Positions 20,301 through 32,319 of a DNA stretch of 64,000 nt are shown piece by piece (the stretch's first letter is position 1; every line of letters starts with the position of its first letter). The notes beneath the pieces are model-generated. The model saw only the letters and a list, made by a program, of their open reading frames with translations. It had not been told where the DNA came from and searched no databases. The DNA comes from Ciona savignyi (Eukaryota; Chordata; Ascidiacea; Phlebobranchia; Cionidae): assembly GCA_000149265.1 (NCBI GenBank), contig CH000667.1, forward strand, positions 3,573-67,572, given 5' to 3'. Both the position numbers and the translations under genes were made by a program.

Positions 20301-23300
20301 ATAGATTCTAGAGGAGAAATAGCAACAAGACCTGGAATTAAGCCGGGCCACATCTCTAGGTAAGTAAAGCGAGTTTAGCTGACCTGAACGTGTGAAGTAA
20401 TACTTTTCTCACTCTAAACAATTTTCATCTCCACCATATTCGTTCGATTTACACACGTTAACAATTGACAGGACATAGGACAACAATAACAGAATGTAAC
20501 CTGTTTGGCCTTTTGTACAATAAGTACTTTGTTACATATTTAAGAATTAACATTGATTTTTTGCAATTGCCACAAGTATCGTCAAGGCATATTCACGCTC
20601 CCCTAAACGTAGATCTGACTAGCGCTACGCTACAGTGAACATGGGTATTCCGTTGAAAGCCAAATGACATTCATAAAGTGCTAATTTTAGTGTTACATTT
20701 CTTTAAACTGATTAACGAATAAAAGTAACTTCTTAGCCTGCTTTTTACGTCCGTGCTAGTTTAAAAATTGTGTGTATCTATTCAAAATGGTCAAAAAACG
20801 CTTTAGTGCCAGAACAACTCTCACTTTGGTGTTTATATATTTACTAATTCTCTATTTAATAAAATATGCTAAAACAAAATGTCCATTTTTATAATTTTTA
20901 AAAGATTTTCTTTTTGAAAAACAAACAAATCAACCACAATTATTTACCACACTTTTGTGGTACACTTCAACCCTTTTGACCGCATTGTTGGCGATTTCAC
21001 TGGGGTTTTTGTTTTGTATTCCGCCCGATTTTGCTTAATTTCTCGTTATCTAACTGCAAAAATTTAATTATATTAAATTTAAATACAATTTCAGAGAAAA
21101 AGTTTCAAGTCCCGAAAATGAAATTGTCTTATTATAGCTAATACGATATATGGACATTTTTTTTCGTAAAACGAAGTAATGTATATAACGTGGTACTGGT
21201 TTAAAAATCTGAAATCAAAAAAATAATTTTTGATTTTCCACTTCGCTCAGTTGTAAAAACGCTATTTCTAGGACGAACAATAGATTCTATAGGAGAAATA
21301 GCAACAAGAGCTGGAATTAAGCTGAACCCCATCTCGAGGTAAGTAAAGCGAGTTTCGCTGACTTGGACGTGTGAAGTAATACTTTTCTCACTCTAAACAA
21401 TTTTCATCTCCACCATATTTGTTCGATTTACACACGTTAACAATTGACAGGACATAGGACAACAGTAATAGAATATAACCTGTTTGGCCTTTAGTACAAT
21501 AAAAACGTTTTTGCATTTTTAAGATTTAAAATTTAGTTTTTTTTGCAATTGCCACAAGTATCGTCAAGGCATATTCACGCTCCCCTAAACGTAGATCTGA
21601 CAAGCGCTACGTTACAGTGAACATGTGTATTCCGTTGAAAGCCAAATGACATTCATACAGTTCTAATTTCAGTGCTACATTTCTTTACACTGATTAGCAA
21701 ATAAAAGTAACTTTTTAACCTGCTTTTTACGTTCGTGCTAGTTTAAAAATTGCGTTTATTTATTTAAAATGGTAAACAAACGCTTTAATGACCGAAAAAC
21801 TCTCATTTTGGTGTTTATATATTTACTTATTCTCTATTTAATGAAATATGCTAAAACAAAATGTCCGCATCTTTATAATTTTTAAAAGAATTTCTTTTTG
21901 AAAAACAAACAAAACAACCACAATTATTTACCACACCATTGTGGTACACTTTAACCATTTTGACCGCATTGTTGGCGATTTCACCGGGGATTTTGTTTTG
22001 TTTTCCGCCCGATTTTGCATAATTTCTCGATATCTAACTGCAAAAAATTTAATTATATTAAATTTAACGACAATTTCAGAGAAAAAGTTTGTCGTCCCAA
22101 AAATGGAATTGTGTTATCATAGCTGATACGATATATGGACATTTTTTTTTTGTAAAACGTAGTAATGCAATTATACCGTAGTACCGGTTAAAAAATCTGA
22201 AATAAAAAAAATTGATTTTCTACTTCGCTCAGTTGTGAAAACCTACACAACGTGAAAGGTTTTTTTTTTTAATTTTAATGTTTCTTGAAAAAGTTGCCTC
22301 GTTTGCATTAATATTGTGTATGAGCTGCTAGCTATCACACGCGTCGCCTTACAACCCAGCTGTTTTAAAGGAATCGAATATCTAAACTGACTACAAACGC
22401 TATTTCTAGGACGAACAATAGACTCTAGGGGAGAAATAGCAAAAAGAGCAGGAATTACGCCGGACCACATTTTGAGGTAAGTTACGAGTTTAGCAGACCT
22501 GGACGTGTGAAGTAATCATTTTGTCAAACTAAACATTTTTAATCTCTACGTTATTCGTTCGATTTACACACGTTAACAATTGACAGGACATGGGACAACA
22601 GTAACACAATTTTAACTGTTTGGCTTTTAGTAAAATTAGTACGTTGTTACAAAATTAATATTTTTTCAATTGCTATAATAAACCTCAGGGCACATTCACT
22701 TGTCTATCGCGGTCCCCTAAGCGTAGTTCTGGCGAGCGCTACGCTTGAGTGAACATAGGTATTCCATTGAAAGCCAAATTACATTGATCCAACTTAAGTG
22801 CGACATTTTTTTGAAACTAATGACATGAATAAAAGTAACTTAGCTACCTGCTTGCTAGCTCCGTACTAGTGTAAATATTACGTACAGAATGGTCAAAGAC
22901 ATTTTAATAACAGTATATAACTTTAATTTCAGTTTTTAATTATTTACTAATCTGTTGTTAATGGAAGTCAATGTGAAGAAATGTCCATTTTTATATTTTA
23001 AAAAAATAATATCTTTTTGAACAAACCAAACAAATACACTAAAATAATATACAACACTTTTCTATTACCGTTAACGTTTCCTCCCGCATTGTTCGTCGAT
23101 TTCACCGGGGATTTTGTTTTGTATTCCACTCGATATTGCTTAATTTGTCAATGTCTAACTGCAAACTAGAAATTATATCAAAGTTAAATACATATCTCCG
23201 AGAAAAAGATAGGAATCCCGAAAATGTAATATCGTATGATGGCTGATGCCAAATTAGGAAACTCTTAAATTAAGTAAAACATAGCAATGCAAATAGGGTA

Positions 23301-24720
23301 AAACGGTTTAAAATTTGGAAATCGTGAAAAAAATTGTTTTTTACTTTGCACTGTTGTGAAAACCAGAAATGTATATTTTGTAATTATCTTCGATTTAGCA
23401 GAGTTTCAAAGAAACAGAAACCGAAGAAACGTGAAGGGTGAAGCTCGTCGTCTCTTTGGTGCATCCTACACATCGTGAAAGGTGTTTCTTAATTCTGTTT
23501 TATTTTTTCGAAAAGTTTGTGTCGTTATTACAATGTTGTGCTTAAGTTTGCAGCGGTCACACGCTTCGCCAAACAACAACTTGTTTTAAAGGAATCAAAT
23601 ATCGAAGGTGACTACAAACGCTATTGTTGGGTCGAACAATAGATGCTAGAGAAAACGCGCCGCAAACGCAAGGGCTTGAATTNNNNNNNNNNNNNNNNNN
23701 NNNNNNNNNNNNNNNNNNNNNNNNNNNNNNNNNNNNNNNNNNNNNNNNNNNNNNNNNNNNNNNNNNNNNNNNNNNNNNNNNNNNNNNNNNNNNNNNNNNN
23801 NNNNNNNNNNNNNNNNNNNNNNNNNNNNNNNNNNNNNNNNNNNTAAGCGATGTTAGCCAATCTGGCAATGTGACGTAATATTTTTGTTGTACTGTACAAA
23901 GTGTACAGGTAAAAGGTACCAAGATAACAAATCTCACAGACTCCATTTTTTTTTGTCTTTTGGGAATAAGTGATGATGCTACAAAAAATGTTATAATGAA
24001 TATTTCTGTGAGACTATTACGACTATAAGGTTGGCATATATTTAAAATTATTATTCTCAACTGGACTACGTTTTTACACGTGCACAAAAAATCCTAAAAA
24101 TCTGTATCATTTTAACAATCTGTATCATTTTATGACGCATTTCGTTGTCTAGCACAATCATCCTATTCAAAAAGTAACATTACGAAAATCATACATACAT
24201 CAAATTATAGTCAACTGGTTGCATATTTTTCTAAAAAGCGTATGTTTAAAACCATATCTGACACGTCACTAGGTTTATATATAAACGAAACGATTTAAAA
24301 TGAAGTATAAACATTTATCATTTTTGTAACCGTATGTAAGTAAGTTATTTGGCATTTACCACGGTTAGTACGTTGTAACGGTAAAAACGCGGAATGACTC
24401 ATTATAAATTAAGTGAAATGTACATTTTTAAACAAATTGCTACACTTCTGATTTTAATATACAATATAAACAAAAACGTAAAGTGAGATCGGAGAAACTT
24501 TACGATTGGGTTTTGTATTAGTCAAACCACATTTACGTTTCTACCGCGCTCCCTAAACGTAGTTCTGACGAGCGCTACGATCTGTTCAACATGGGTATTT
24601 AATAGGAAGCCCATTCACATTTATCCAGTGGGAACTTCAGTGCGACTGTTCGCGAGATTAATACCCAAGGACCCCGCAAGCGGCGTGCAAGTCCTTGGTA
24701 GTTTAAAAATTATGTACGTC
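17320..24720. repeat. Tandem array of an unidentified ~1.0-1.1 kb unit (6-7 copies)
   Basis: Two anchors recur in the same order and orientation. One is TGACGAGCGCTACGCT with a following GGGTATTCC block (near 17360, 18495, 19600, 20615, 21600, 22735, 24565). The other is GAACAATAGATTCTAGAGG with AGAAATAGCAACAAGA and a GGTAAGTAAAGCG end (near 18165, 19265, 20295, 21277, 22415, 23635). Spacings are about 980-1220 bp. Units differ by small deletions and one rearrangement near 20040-20250. I recognise no coding potential; the reading frames inside are short and not conserved. Confidence 0.8.
23683..23843. other. Assembly gap (161 N)
   Basis: This run of N lies inside the tandem array. Translations that cross it are meaningless. 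Confidence 1.
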
Positions 24721-25559
24721 TATACAGCATGGTAAAAATCAGAATATTATAATACCAGAATATATCGGTCATTTCCATGTTTATTTATTTACATAAATTA
24801 ATTTTTATTTACACAATTTTTGACACCGAAATTTTCAATCCATACCAAGTTGGAATAAATTTACTATTCAACCATTGTCGTTCGAGATACACAGGGAAAA
24901 CGTGATCGTGTCTTTACGCGATGTTCATTTATGGTTTAATGACGTACAAGGGTACTTTCTGTTAAAGAAAATAAATCCGAGTTGCGTCTCACACATGTTA
25001 AAATATGTATTTCCATCAATGTCAGCCGATCACATTTACTTACAAAAGAGACAACGTAATACTGTGCAATGGTGCACTCTTGCTGTAATGTATAATTGTT
25101 GCTACCGGAGACGAAATAATCGTGTTGTTGCTCTAGGCGGGCCCATTTATTATTATTGTGCTTATTATTTACTGTTACTTCCGTGGGTGGAGCAACAACT
25201 TTCTAGTTCGAAAAGGAACCGCATCGGTTATAAAAAAAATCAGAGTTTCTTTTTATTATAATCGGTGGTAAAAAATGATACTGATATACGGTTAGTTGAT
25301 AGGATATGGAGACGGTTAGACGACAATACGACGATATGACACGGGTAATACGGAGATATGATTTTCTAATATCATACACTGCTGCTTGTACAACTTATTA
25401 CATTTAACCTTTGATGTAAATTATAATGGTTAAACATAGACAACAATGGCAAACAAATTAAATGATGCCTCGAGATCGTCATTAAAGCAGTTTGAATTAA
25501 AAACAAAAAGATTCGAGTCACAATTTTTAAACCGAAGAAAGAAGCTTTACACAATATAT
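24721..25559. other. Intergenic sequence
   Basis: A 128-codon frame at 24875-25261 is rich in Tyr, Leu and Arg with no recognisable motif, and I regard it as chance. A region of GATA/ACGG-like tracts at 25265-25370 resembles sequence at 8180-8250. Confidence 0.4.
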
Positions 25560-27660
25560 ACAATAAGACATAATACCCGTTTATGTGGCTCGCTCACGAT
25601 CACACAAAGTTTTGCGATAGGTTTGTCCATTAACCCAGCGGCAGTCTTCACTTTCGTCGCTTTAAACGATCCCATGCTTGTCATGAAACAAGCCGTTTAC
25701 GTGGCGCAGAGGCTATTGCCTTCGAGGGCGGAATTATATACAACAAGTTCAACATCCCCTCCCGCAATATTGACCTTTTCCTCGTGCCACTTCTTATTGA
25801 TATTGATATTCCTGAATCCAAAGTTTCCAGAACTCGTCAGCGAAATACTGCACTTCTGGTAACGTCGTCTAGCGTAGAAATCTCTACTACGTGAACTGTC
25901 AGTGGCGGAGTAATTGCAGGGTAGAATTTCAACAAAATGATTCAGGGTCTACGGTAGGTTTTCTCCGACCTCTAGCGGTACTTATGTAGGCGCTATGGAA
26001 TTGATGAAGTTTTTCACTTTAACAAGCACAGTATGGTGTAACATCCTCATCGAGCGATTTGTCCTGCAATATTACACAGTATTAATTTTATGGAGCGAAA
26101 AATCAAATACGTAGCGAATCAATCGCTCTCATGCCCAATCAAATTGACATGGAGCATGCGGGTTAGATTTTCATCTTATATTCTGTGTCAGGTAGTCGCT
26201 GTGTCTCTACGTCAGGTAGTCGATGATTTAATTGCGGTTCCATTCTCGAAGTATCCGCTCGCAGCCGACAAAAGTAAGTGCCATTGTCCGAATACAGGTA
26301 AGGAACAAGGCATCTTTGGAAAGTAAAACGACGCAAGTCGTTTATAAAGTCAATAGCGAATTCTAGAAGGGTAGTGTGAGTGGTCATCGTGCATGTAAAC
26401 AAGAATGCATACCGTTTGACTTCACTTTTTTAAGCTTGGTCAGAAACGGGCCGAAGAACTCGTGTATGAGTAAACGGTGGTTCCTCAATTTGCAGTGTTG
26501 CCGGCGAAAGATTAGCCATGAAAGTTGTCTCTCATAATTTGCAGCTTCTCGCTGGTTTAGAAGGTAACTGGACAGGAAACGTCGTGTAGCAACTCTAGAA
26601 TTTTGCACCCAGTCGCGCCAAATAAAATGTTTAAAGTGTGCTTTATACCAGAATGATGGCGTGCTTTTTAGTCCAGACAAATACCATTATTGAGAAACAG
26701 GTTCAGTTTGTAGATCGGTGACGTAGAAAGCGAATGTTGGAAACGCATCCATTCTAAGAATTCCCGACGTTCAACGTAGCGCACGTGGGCTCACCCCGCG
26801 CTCGAAATTCTTCCTCGTCAAACAGAAGTTTTATTTTGTCTTTCTTCTCTACCTTGTTCTTCAGGTTTGCACAAAAACACAAAATCCAGGACGTGCTTAT
26901 CTCTGATCGATGCAAGAACGAAAAATTACTAATGAATTCCTCCGACGTTAAGCAGTTGGTTGTTGTCAGGAATACTAAATGCACGTCATCGGTTGCAGAA
27001 ATATCGGAGGAGGTGAACATATCACCCACGTCACAGTTAATCCTTTACAACTTCCCGAGCATGCTGTGGCTTGAAGGGAGAATCCGGTTGCGTCTTCTTC
27101 ATTCGGCGAGGTGTCTAGCGACGGTCCTTATATAAGAAATCAATCTAGAGGGTCAAGTTAGCGTCAGGTGTCACACGTAGATTTGGTACGAAGCGACTTT
27201 CCAGCCACTGATGTGCCGTTGCGTTGTCGTTGCCGATCAGTAGCATTACGTCACCACCAGGAATTTGTGGCAGGTCCACTCCACGTAAGTACGTCTATCG
27301 GTTCAGTTTATTTGGCTGTGAGATCTTGCCTGGCGTAGAGGGAATTTCCTTAATGAACGCGACGTCAGACTATTGAAGCTCTTCGTCGCCACCAAGCGAA
27401 AAGTCGGTTAATGAGAAGAAAGTCGTTCCAACATTGACCTGTTCAGAACAAGTCATTGTACAAAGTTTAAAGTTCACGGTCCGACGACTCGGGATAGCTT
27501 GAAGCTGATTGGTCAGTCAAAGGTCACCGAATCTACGGTTTGCACCAAAACGAGATGAGCGTACGTATACTTTCTTTTGCCTCCGCTTTTAATGCGCACG
27601 GGAACTGTTACAGATTTCCTATGGTTTCGCAGGACGCTGTCTTATCGGCCTACCGTTGGA
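25560..27660 (-). mobile_element. BEL/Pao retrotransposon pol remnant
   Basis: Minus-strand translation gives BEL/Pao landmarks in order. The protease-RT linker is at about 27300-27180 (GVDLPQIPGG then MLLIGND). RT remains at about 27060-26754 (GDMFTSSD in the place of the YVDD block). The pre-integrase region is at 26680-26420. The integrase core is at 26402-26163 (LFTCTMTTHT, LRRF, YSDNGTYF). The integrase C-terminal region is at 25865-25560 (DEFWKLWIQEY, KKWHEEKVNIAGGDVELVVYN and FHDKHGIV). Stops and frame changes between blocks and a shortened RT show it is dead. The + strand 138-codon frame at 25446-25862 is antisense to it. Confidence 0.8.
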
Positions 27661-29080
27661 CCGATTACAAGGGCTTGTAACGTTTTCGCTTTATAAAAAC
27701 TAATATTTACCAAACACATATAAAACTAATAAAAAGATAAGCTATTTCAAAATATGTCTCAACAGTTTGTTAGTCAAGAGAGAACTGATGGTTTTGGAAC
27801 TCAAATTTGAAGATATCACTAGCACGTGCACACAGCACCTAGCGTTAATTATTTAAACTCTCCGAGAGATAAAATCGTGCGTGTTAAAATAATCAAGCAA
27901 GATAAAATGCTTAAAAGGTACAAAACGTGTAAAATAAAAGGAAACAAACAAAACACTTAAACCGGGGTAGGTGTTGTTAAAAGTGCATAAAAGGTGTAGA
28001 AATTGTGTAAAAGATATCCATATAAAAGTGTATTAAAACATAACGAAACAAATGAGCCCCCGTGCGCGTTACAGAACTATGTTTAATTGTGCGGAGATAG
28101 GTTTTACGGTATTGATCTTTGCACCAATCGATGCATAATTGTTTTTCCGCTGTGTTGTATTTATCATTATTTGGGGAGTTAAGTACATACCGAGTGATAC
28201 TTAGATTTTCTTTGTGCAATGTTGGAGTAGGTATATTAAATTAAGTTCGTATGAGTCTATACTTTGTCGTCAATGTGTAGCTGGAATCGGTTGTCAAAGG
28301 GCCAGTAGTCAAGCCAATCTCCATCAAACATTTAAGTAGAAGCGTGCGCCTACCTCTTGGTGGTTAATGTGACGGAGTGGTAAATCTCGTCGGATACGAC
28401 TCGGGGATAGTTGTGTACATCGTTGGTGATTGAGCATTGGGGAGAGATCAGCATATCGGGACTATCGGTTGTGATGCTGTGTCGTCGCGTTTCTCTTTCG
28501 TCGTTCACCCGGAAACGGTGACGAAAGAAGTTCGGAACGCCGCCCTAACTGCAAACAAAAGACGGAATTCGAGCGAAACGTTGTGGTGGGTGCGGTCGGT
28601 GTAATAGCATTGCGTGATTGTTCAGCGGGGATGTTGTCTGCTTTGGCAGCGGTGACGTAGAGCCGCAACAGCCAATTATAGTTTTCGCTAGGATTTACTG
28701 TCGGCAAGTTCTCTCGCAATTCCCCCTATTTTAGCTATTTCTGTGAGAATTTCTATTTAATTTAGTCTACTTCTTCAAAAAGGTTTCTGTTCCTTTCAAC
28801 CGTTTCGAAAAGCAGTTTTGTTCCTTTTTTTGTCAACGTCTTTTTGTCGCGCAAGTCTAGCCAGTTCAACGTAACCTTGCAATCCTTTAAGCTGCGCATC
28901 GGATTTGGAAGTGTTTGAACACTTACAAAATCTTGTTTCAGGCCGCCTTGATTTTTCAATCCTGCAACACACGTGGTTGACACTTTTTCGTTATTGATTT
29001 TTTTTGTATCCAACAGATAGAAGATCGCACAGAAAAACTGGGAACAAAAAAGAATAGCTTAAGAGGAAACACACAAACGG
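27661..29080. other. Intergenic; possible further retroelement sequence
   Basis: Minus-strand frames at 28762-29013 (83 codons, starting MDTKKINNEKVSTT) and 28462-28719 (85 codons) are open but carry no motif I can name. They may belong to the flanking retroelements. Confidence 0.3.
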
Positions 29081-29119
29081 CAATCATTGGGAGATTGGGA
29101 TTCGAGTCCGATAGCTAGA

Positions 29120-29143
29120 ATGGAGCCGGAACGCCCAGCGGAG
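29120..29143 (+). CDS. Candidate first coding exon of gene 2 (speculative)
   Basis: ATG begins eight codons (MEPERPAE) that run into GAG-GTAAGT, a strong donor with phase 0. The next NLR exon (36258) has a phase-0 acceptor. About 150 bp downstream, 29290-29370 resembles gene 1 intron sequence at 11110-11190, which ties the spot to the NLR family. The proposed 7.1 kb intron would contain a whole gypsy remnant. Only transcript data can confirm it. Confidence 0.25.
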
Positions 29144-29599
29144 GTAAGTCGGGTGATGTTTCTCCATAACTTTAATTGTTTAATGATCAATGATATTTGC
29201 CGTTAATACTAGGATGTAAATTAGTGTATTGTGCTCTTAACCAATGTGTTAAGTCCTTTTCAAACTTTGTATTTCACTTTGCGTTAGAATATTACTAAAA
29301 TTTGCGGTTTTAAATATTTTACACAGTAGGCTAACTTCTGAACCTTACTTCTATACATATCGGAAAAATTAATATAGTTACCTTTTTACATATTTTGGAT
29401 CCAAAGCCATGATTGTATGCGTGGTGAATGACCGCGGGAAACAACTCCATTTAAACACACAATTATGAAATGAAAAAATTTTTTAATGACCGATATCTAA
29501 AAATCAAAACGAACATGAGCTTTACAAATAAGTAAAAAAGTTACATAGGGAATTCTTCTTCAATTTTTATTCTAGCTCCAAGAACGAAGATCGTTGTTT

Positions 29600-32310
29600 A
29601 TTTATTTCCCAAGACGATTAAGTGTTGACTGGGCAATCAACCTCATCGGTAATTGGTATATTGACTCATTAGTCTCGGCATCGGCTATCGAGAAAGCAAG
29701 TGTCACGTCATGAGCAATGGCAAGCTTAACTTTATTAAACGCGGGGATGGTCGTTGTTCCAAGCTAGCGGACCGCTTTTACTGAGCTGAAGTGAAATCAT
29801 CGCATTCAAAGGAGCCATCGTCGTAGCGTAATGTTTAATGAATTTTGAGTAATAATTGCAAGCTCCAATTAAACCTCTTAAACCACGCACATCAACAGGC
29901 GGCAAATCGGCAATAGCGTCGACTTTGGATGCAGGAGTCTAAATGCCTTCCTTGTTAACGTGTCAACACCAAAAACACACTTTTTCTTATTCAAAATTGA
30001 GCCAAATTTGTTGACACGCTCAAATACCGTTAACAGATGCTCAATGTGTTGTTCCTTACTCGTGCAATGGACAATCAAATCGTCGATATATACAAAGGGA
30101 AGATCGGGGAACACCTTTATCATTAATTTGGAAGGTTACACCACTGTTTCGCAGACCTAGACTTAACCGAGTAAACTCGTACAAACCGAATTATTGGGTA
30201 ATGACCGCTGTCTTAATGATATCAGACGGTCTCACATGAACTTGAAAATAACCGGACTTCAAGTCTAATTTACTAAAAATAGTGAAACCAATTAAATTTC
30301 AAGTCAAATCTGCCAAAAGTGGGATTGGATATCCGGATGGAACTGTGACCTGATTCAGCATCCCGTAGTCTGCAGTGACAGGACAACCCTCACCTTTCTT
30401 AATTAGGTGGAGTGGACTTGCATAAGCGGAGTTGGAACGATGCAAAATTCCCTTCCACGAGCTTAGCGATCTCTTCTTTCGCTACCTTTAAATTAACCGG
30501 GTCAAGTCGCCGAACACGAGAACGAACAGGATAACTAGTGATTTCTAATTCATGAACCATGTCGCCCTAACTGGTTTCCACATTCTATGTTCGTCATAGG
30601 CGGGGGGGGGGGGGAATCGAAAATCTGGGAAAAATCCTTAACGTCGGAAACTACAACTTCATGACGAACAGGCTCGCTTATTTTCACAGGCTGAGAACAG
30701 CAACGGGTGCAGTGGCGGAATAAATAGACTGATATGGTAGGCTTAGGGCGGCGGTACTGCAAATGAGCGCGTAAATTCCGCTTATCATTGGAATAAAAAC
30801 GGCTATGCCTGACGGGAACGTAACGCCTATCCCTGAAACAGCCAGTCAGGGGCAGACGAGAGAGACGGCGATTACACATGAAACAATTAAAATGAGCGAG
30901 GAAATCATTTCCTAGAATGGAATGTCTTACATCGGCTACGTGGAAGTTTCAGCGAAAGAGACCTACACCGCGAAACGAAACATTTAATTGCCTTATACCA
31001 AACGTCTCGATATTAGTCCCATTTAACGCGCAAAGCTTAAAGCCATATCTTGGGAAAAATCTGTCACTTGCAAGAGGCGGAATTATAGACACCTCTGATC
31101 CACTATCAACAACAAACGCAAACCATAAATGCTGTCACGCACAAATAATAGTCCAGGATTCTGCTGAAAATCATCAAATCAATAAGCTGCAAAACGCGCT
31201 CGTTTATGATTCGCTGGTATCCGAAACGAGCGGGAAATTATTCTTTTAGTCAAGTCAGAACTTATCCAATCACATGGTTGAACGCTTCTACCTGCATTTC
31301 TTAAAAAACGAACATGATAATGATACAATACACGCTGGTCACTAAAGAATTTACGAGGGCATGGGCGGCGATTATTACGAAAACTACCACGACGTTTAAA
31401 GCGCGAGGGCGGCAAGTCTCGGGGGTGATAACCCGAAGGAAGAATATCATAAACCGGACGCGGCACATTGTGCGTTAATTGTTGCAGCGACTTAGTGATG
31501 CTTTCTCTAAACGCTTCTCTAAAGAAACGTTTATAAGCTCCTGCTTTCGTAAGTGTAAGGCACCTTCTAAATGCTCTGGCCTGCGTTCAGCTAACATCGC
31601 GGTAGCTCTTGCAATCAAATCATCAAGATTAAGATGACTTAACGCTTTTAACACAATAGAAACATGTGGCGGCAAACATTTAAACAACCTGTTACGCATT
31701 AATCTAACCCACGACTCATGATCTCTGGTTGACCCAAGCAGTGATTTCATTTTAATCACGAAATCACTGGGAGAATCTTCGCCGATCTCAGTCGTTTCCA
31801 ACAAAATCGTTAATTTCTGATCTTCGCTACGACCGTATCGCTTTAATAGCGCAGACTTAAGGGACTCATACGGGTTCGACGACAAAGCATCAGTGCAGTT
31901 GACAACGCAAGTATATTGTGACTCGTTTAACGCCATCAATATAGAGTCGTATTTGTCAGCTTCCGATAGGACATTAATATTAAAAAAATGAATTCTGAAC
32001 GAGTAAACCAGTGCTCTGGACTCGATTTTCAAAAACGCGGTAGATCTACCGTTTTAGCCTTAGCCCTAACATAGTTTGCAGATGAAGTTAGAGCTAACGT
32101 TTGGTCAAAGTTACAAGTCTGGGGTAATTCAGGACTTATTGCATTAAACTCGTTAAAAGGATTTCGACTAGAAGATTCGTTAAAATGGGTGGTAGGCCTG
32201 GTGCGGATATACAGGCAGAATCGGAGCGCGATGAAAAACATCACTAACCTGGCCGCGTTAAGGGGCAGCTGACTCGTGTAGTATTGGGCTTGAGAAAGGT
32301 GCATCACTGA
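29600..32310 (-). mobile_element. Ty3/gypsy retrotransposon remnant (gag, protease, RT)
   Basis: Minus-strand gag runs about 32307-31475, split once near 32030, and contains TVDLPRF, LSEADKYDSILMAL, NPYESLKSALLKRYG and FKCLPPHV. It is followed by a Cys/His motif region (31466-31179, YHYHVRFLRNAG and VQPC). The aspartic protease has DSGSEVSIIPP at about 31107-31070. RT runs about 30540-29840, with RRLDPVNLKVAKEEIAKL, GYFQVHVRPSD and VYIDDLIVHCTSKEQHIEHL, the last containing the YxDD active site. The start of RNase H follows to about 29600. Frameshifts and stops are scattered. No LTRs were identified. Confidence 0.85.
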
Positions 32311-32319
32311 AACGCCTCT

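Noticed and set aside
23557-24087. 176-codon frame across the N run
   Set aside because: The middle is unknown sequence; the open frame comes from the gap.
24875-25261. 128-codon + strand frame
   Set aside because: No motif, biased composition, no splice or family support.
25446-25862. 138-codon + strand frame
   Set aside because: It is antisense to the BEL/Pao integrase C-terminal region, whose minus-strand motifs are clear.
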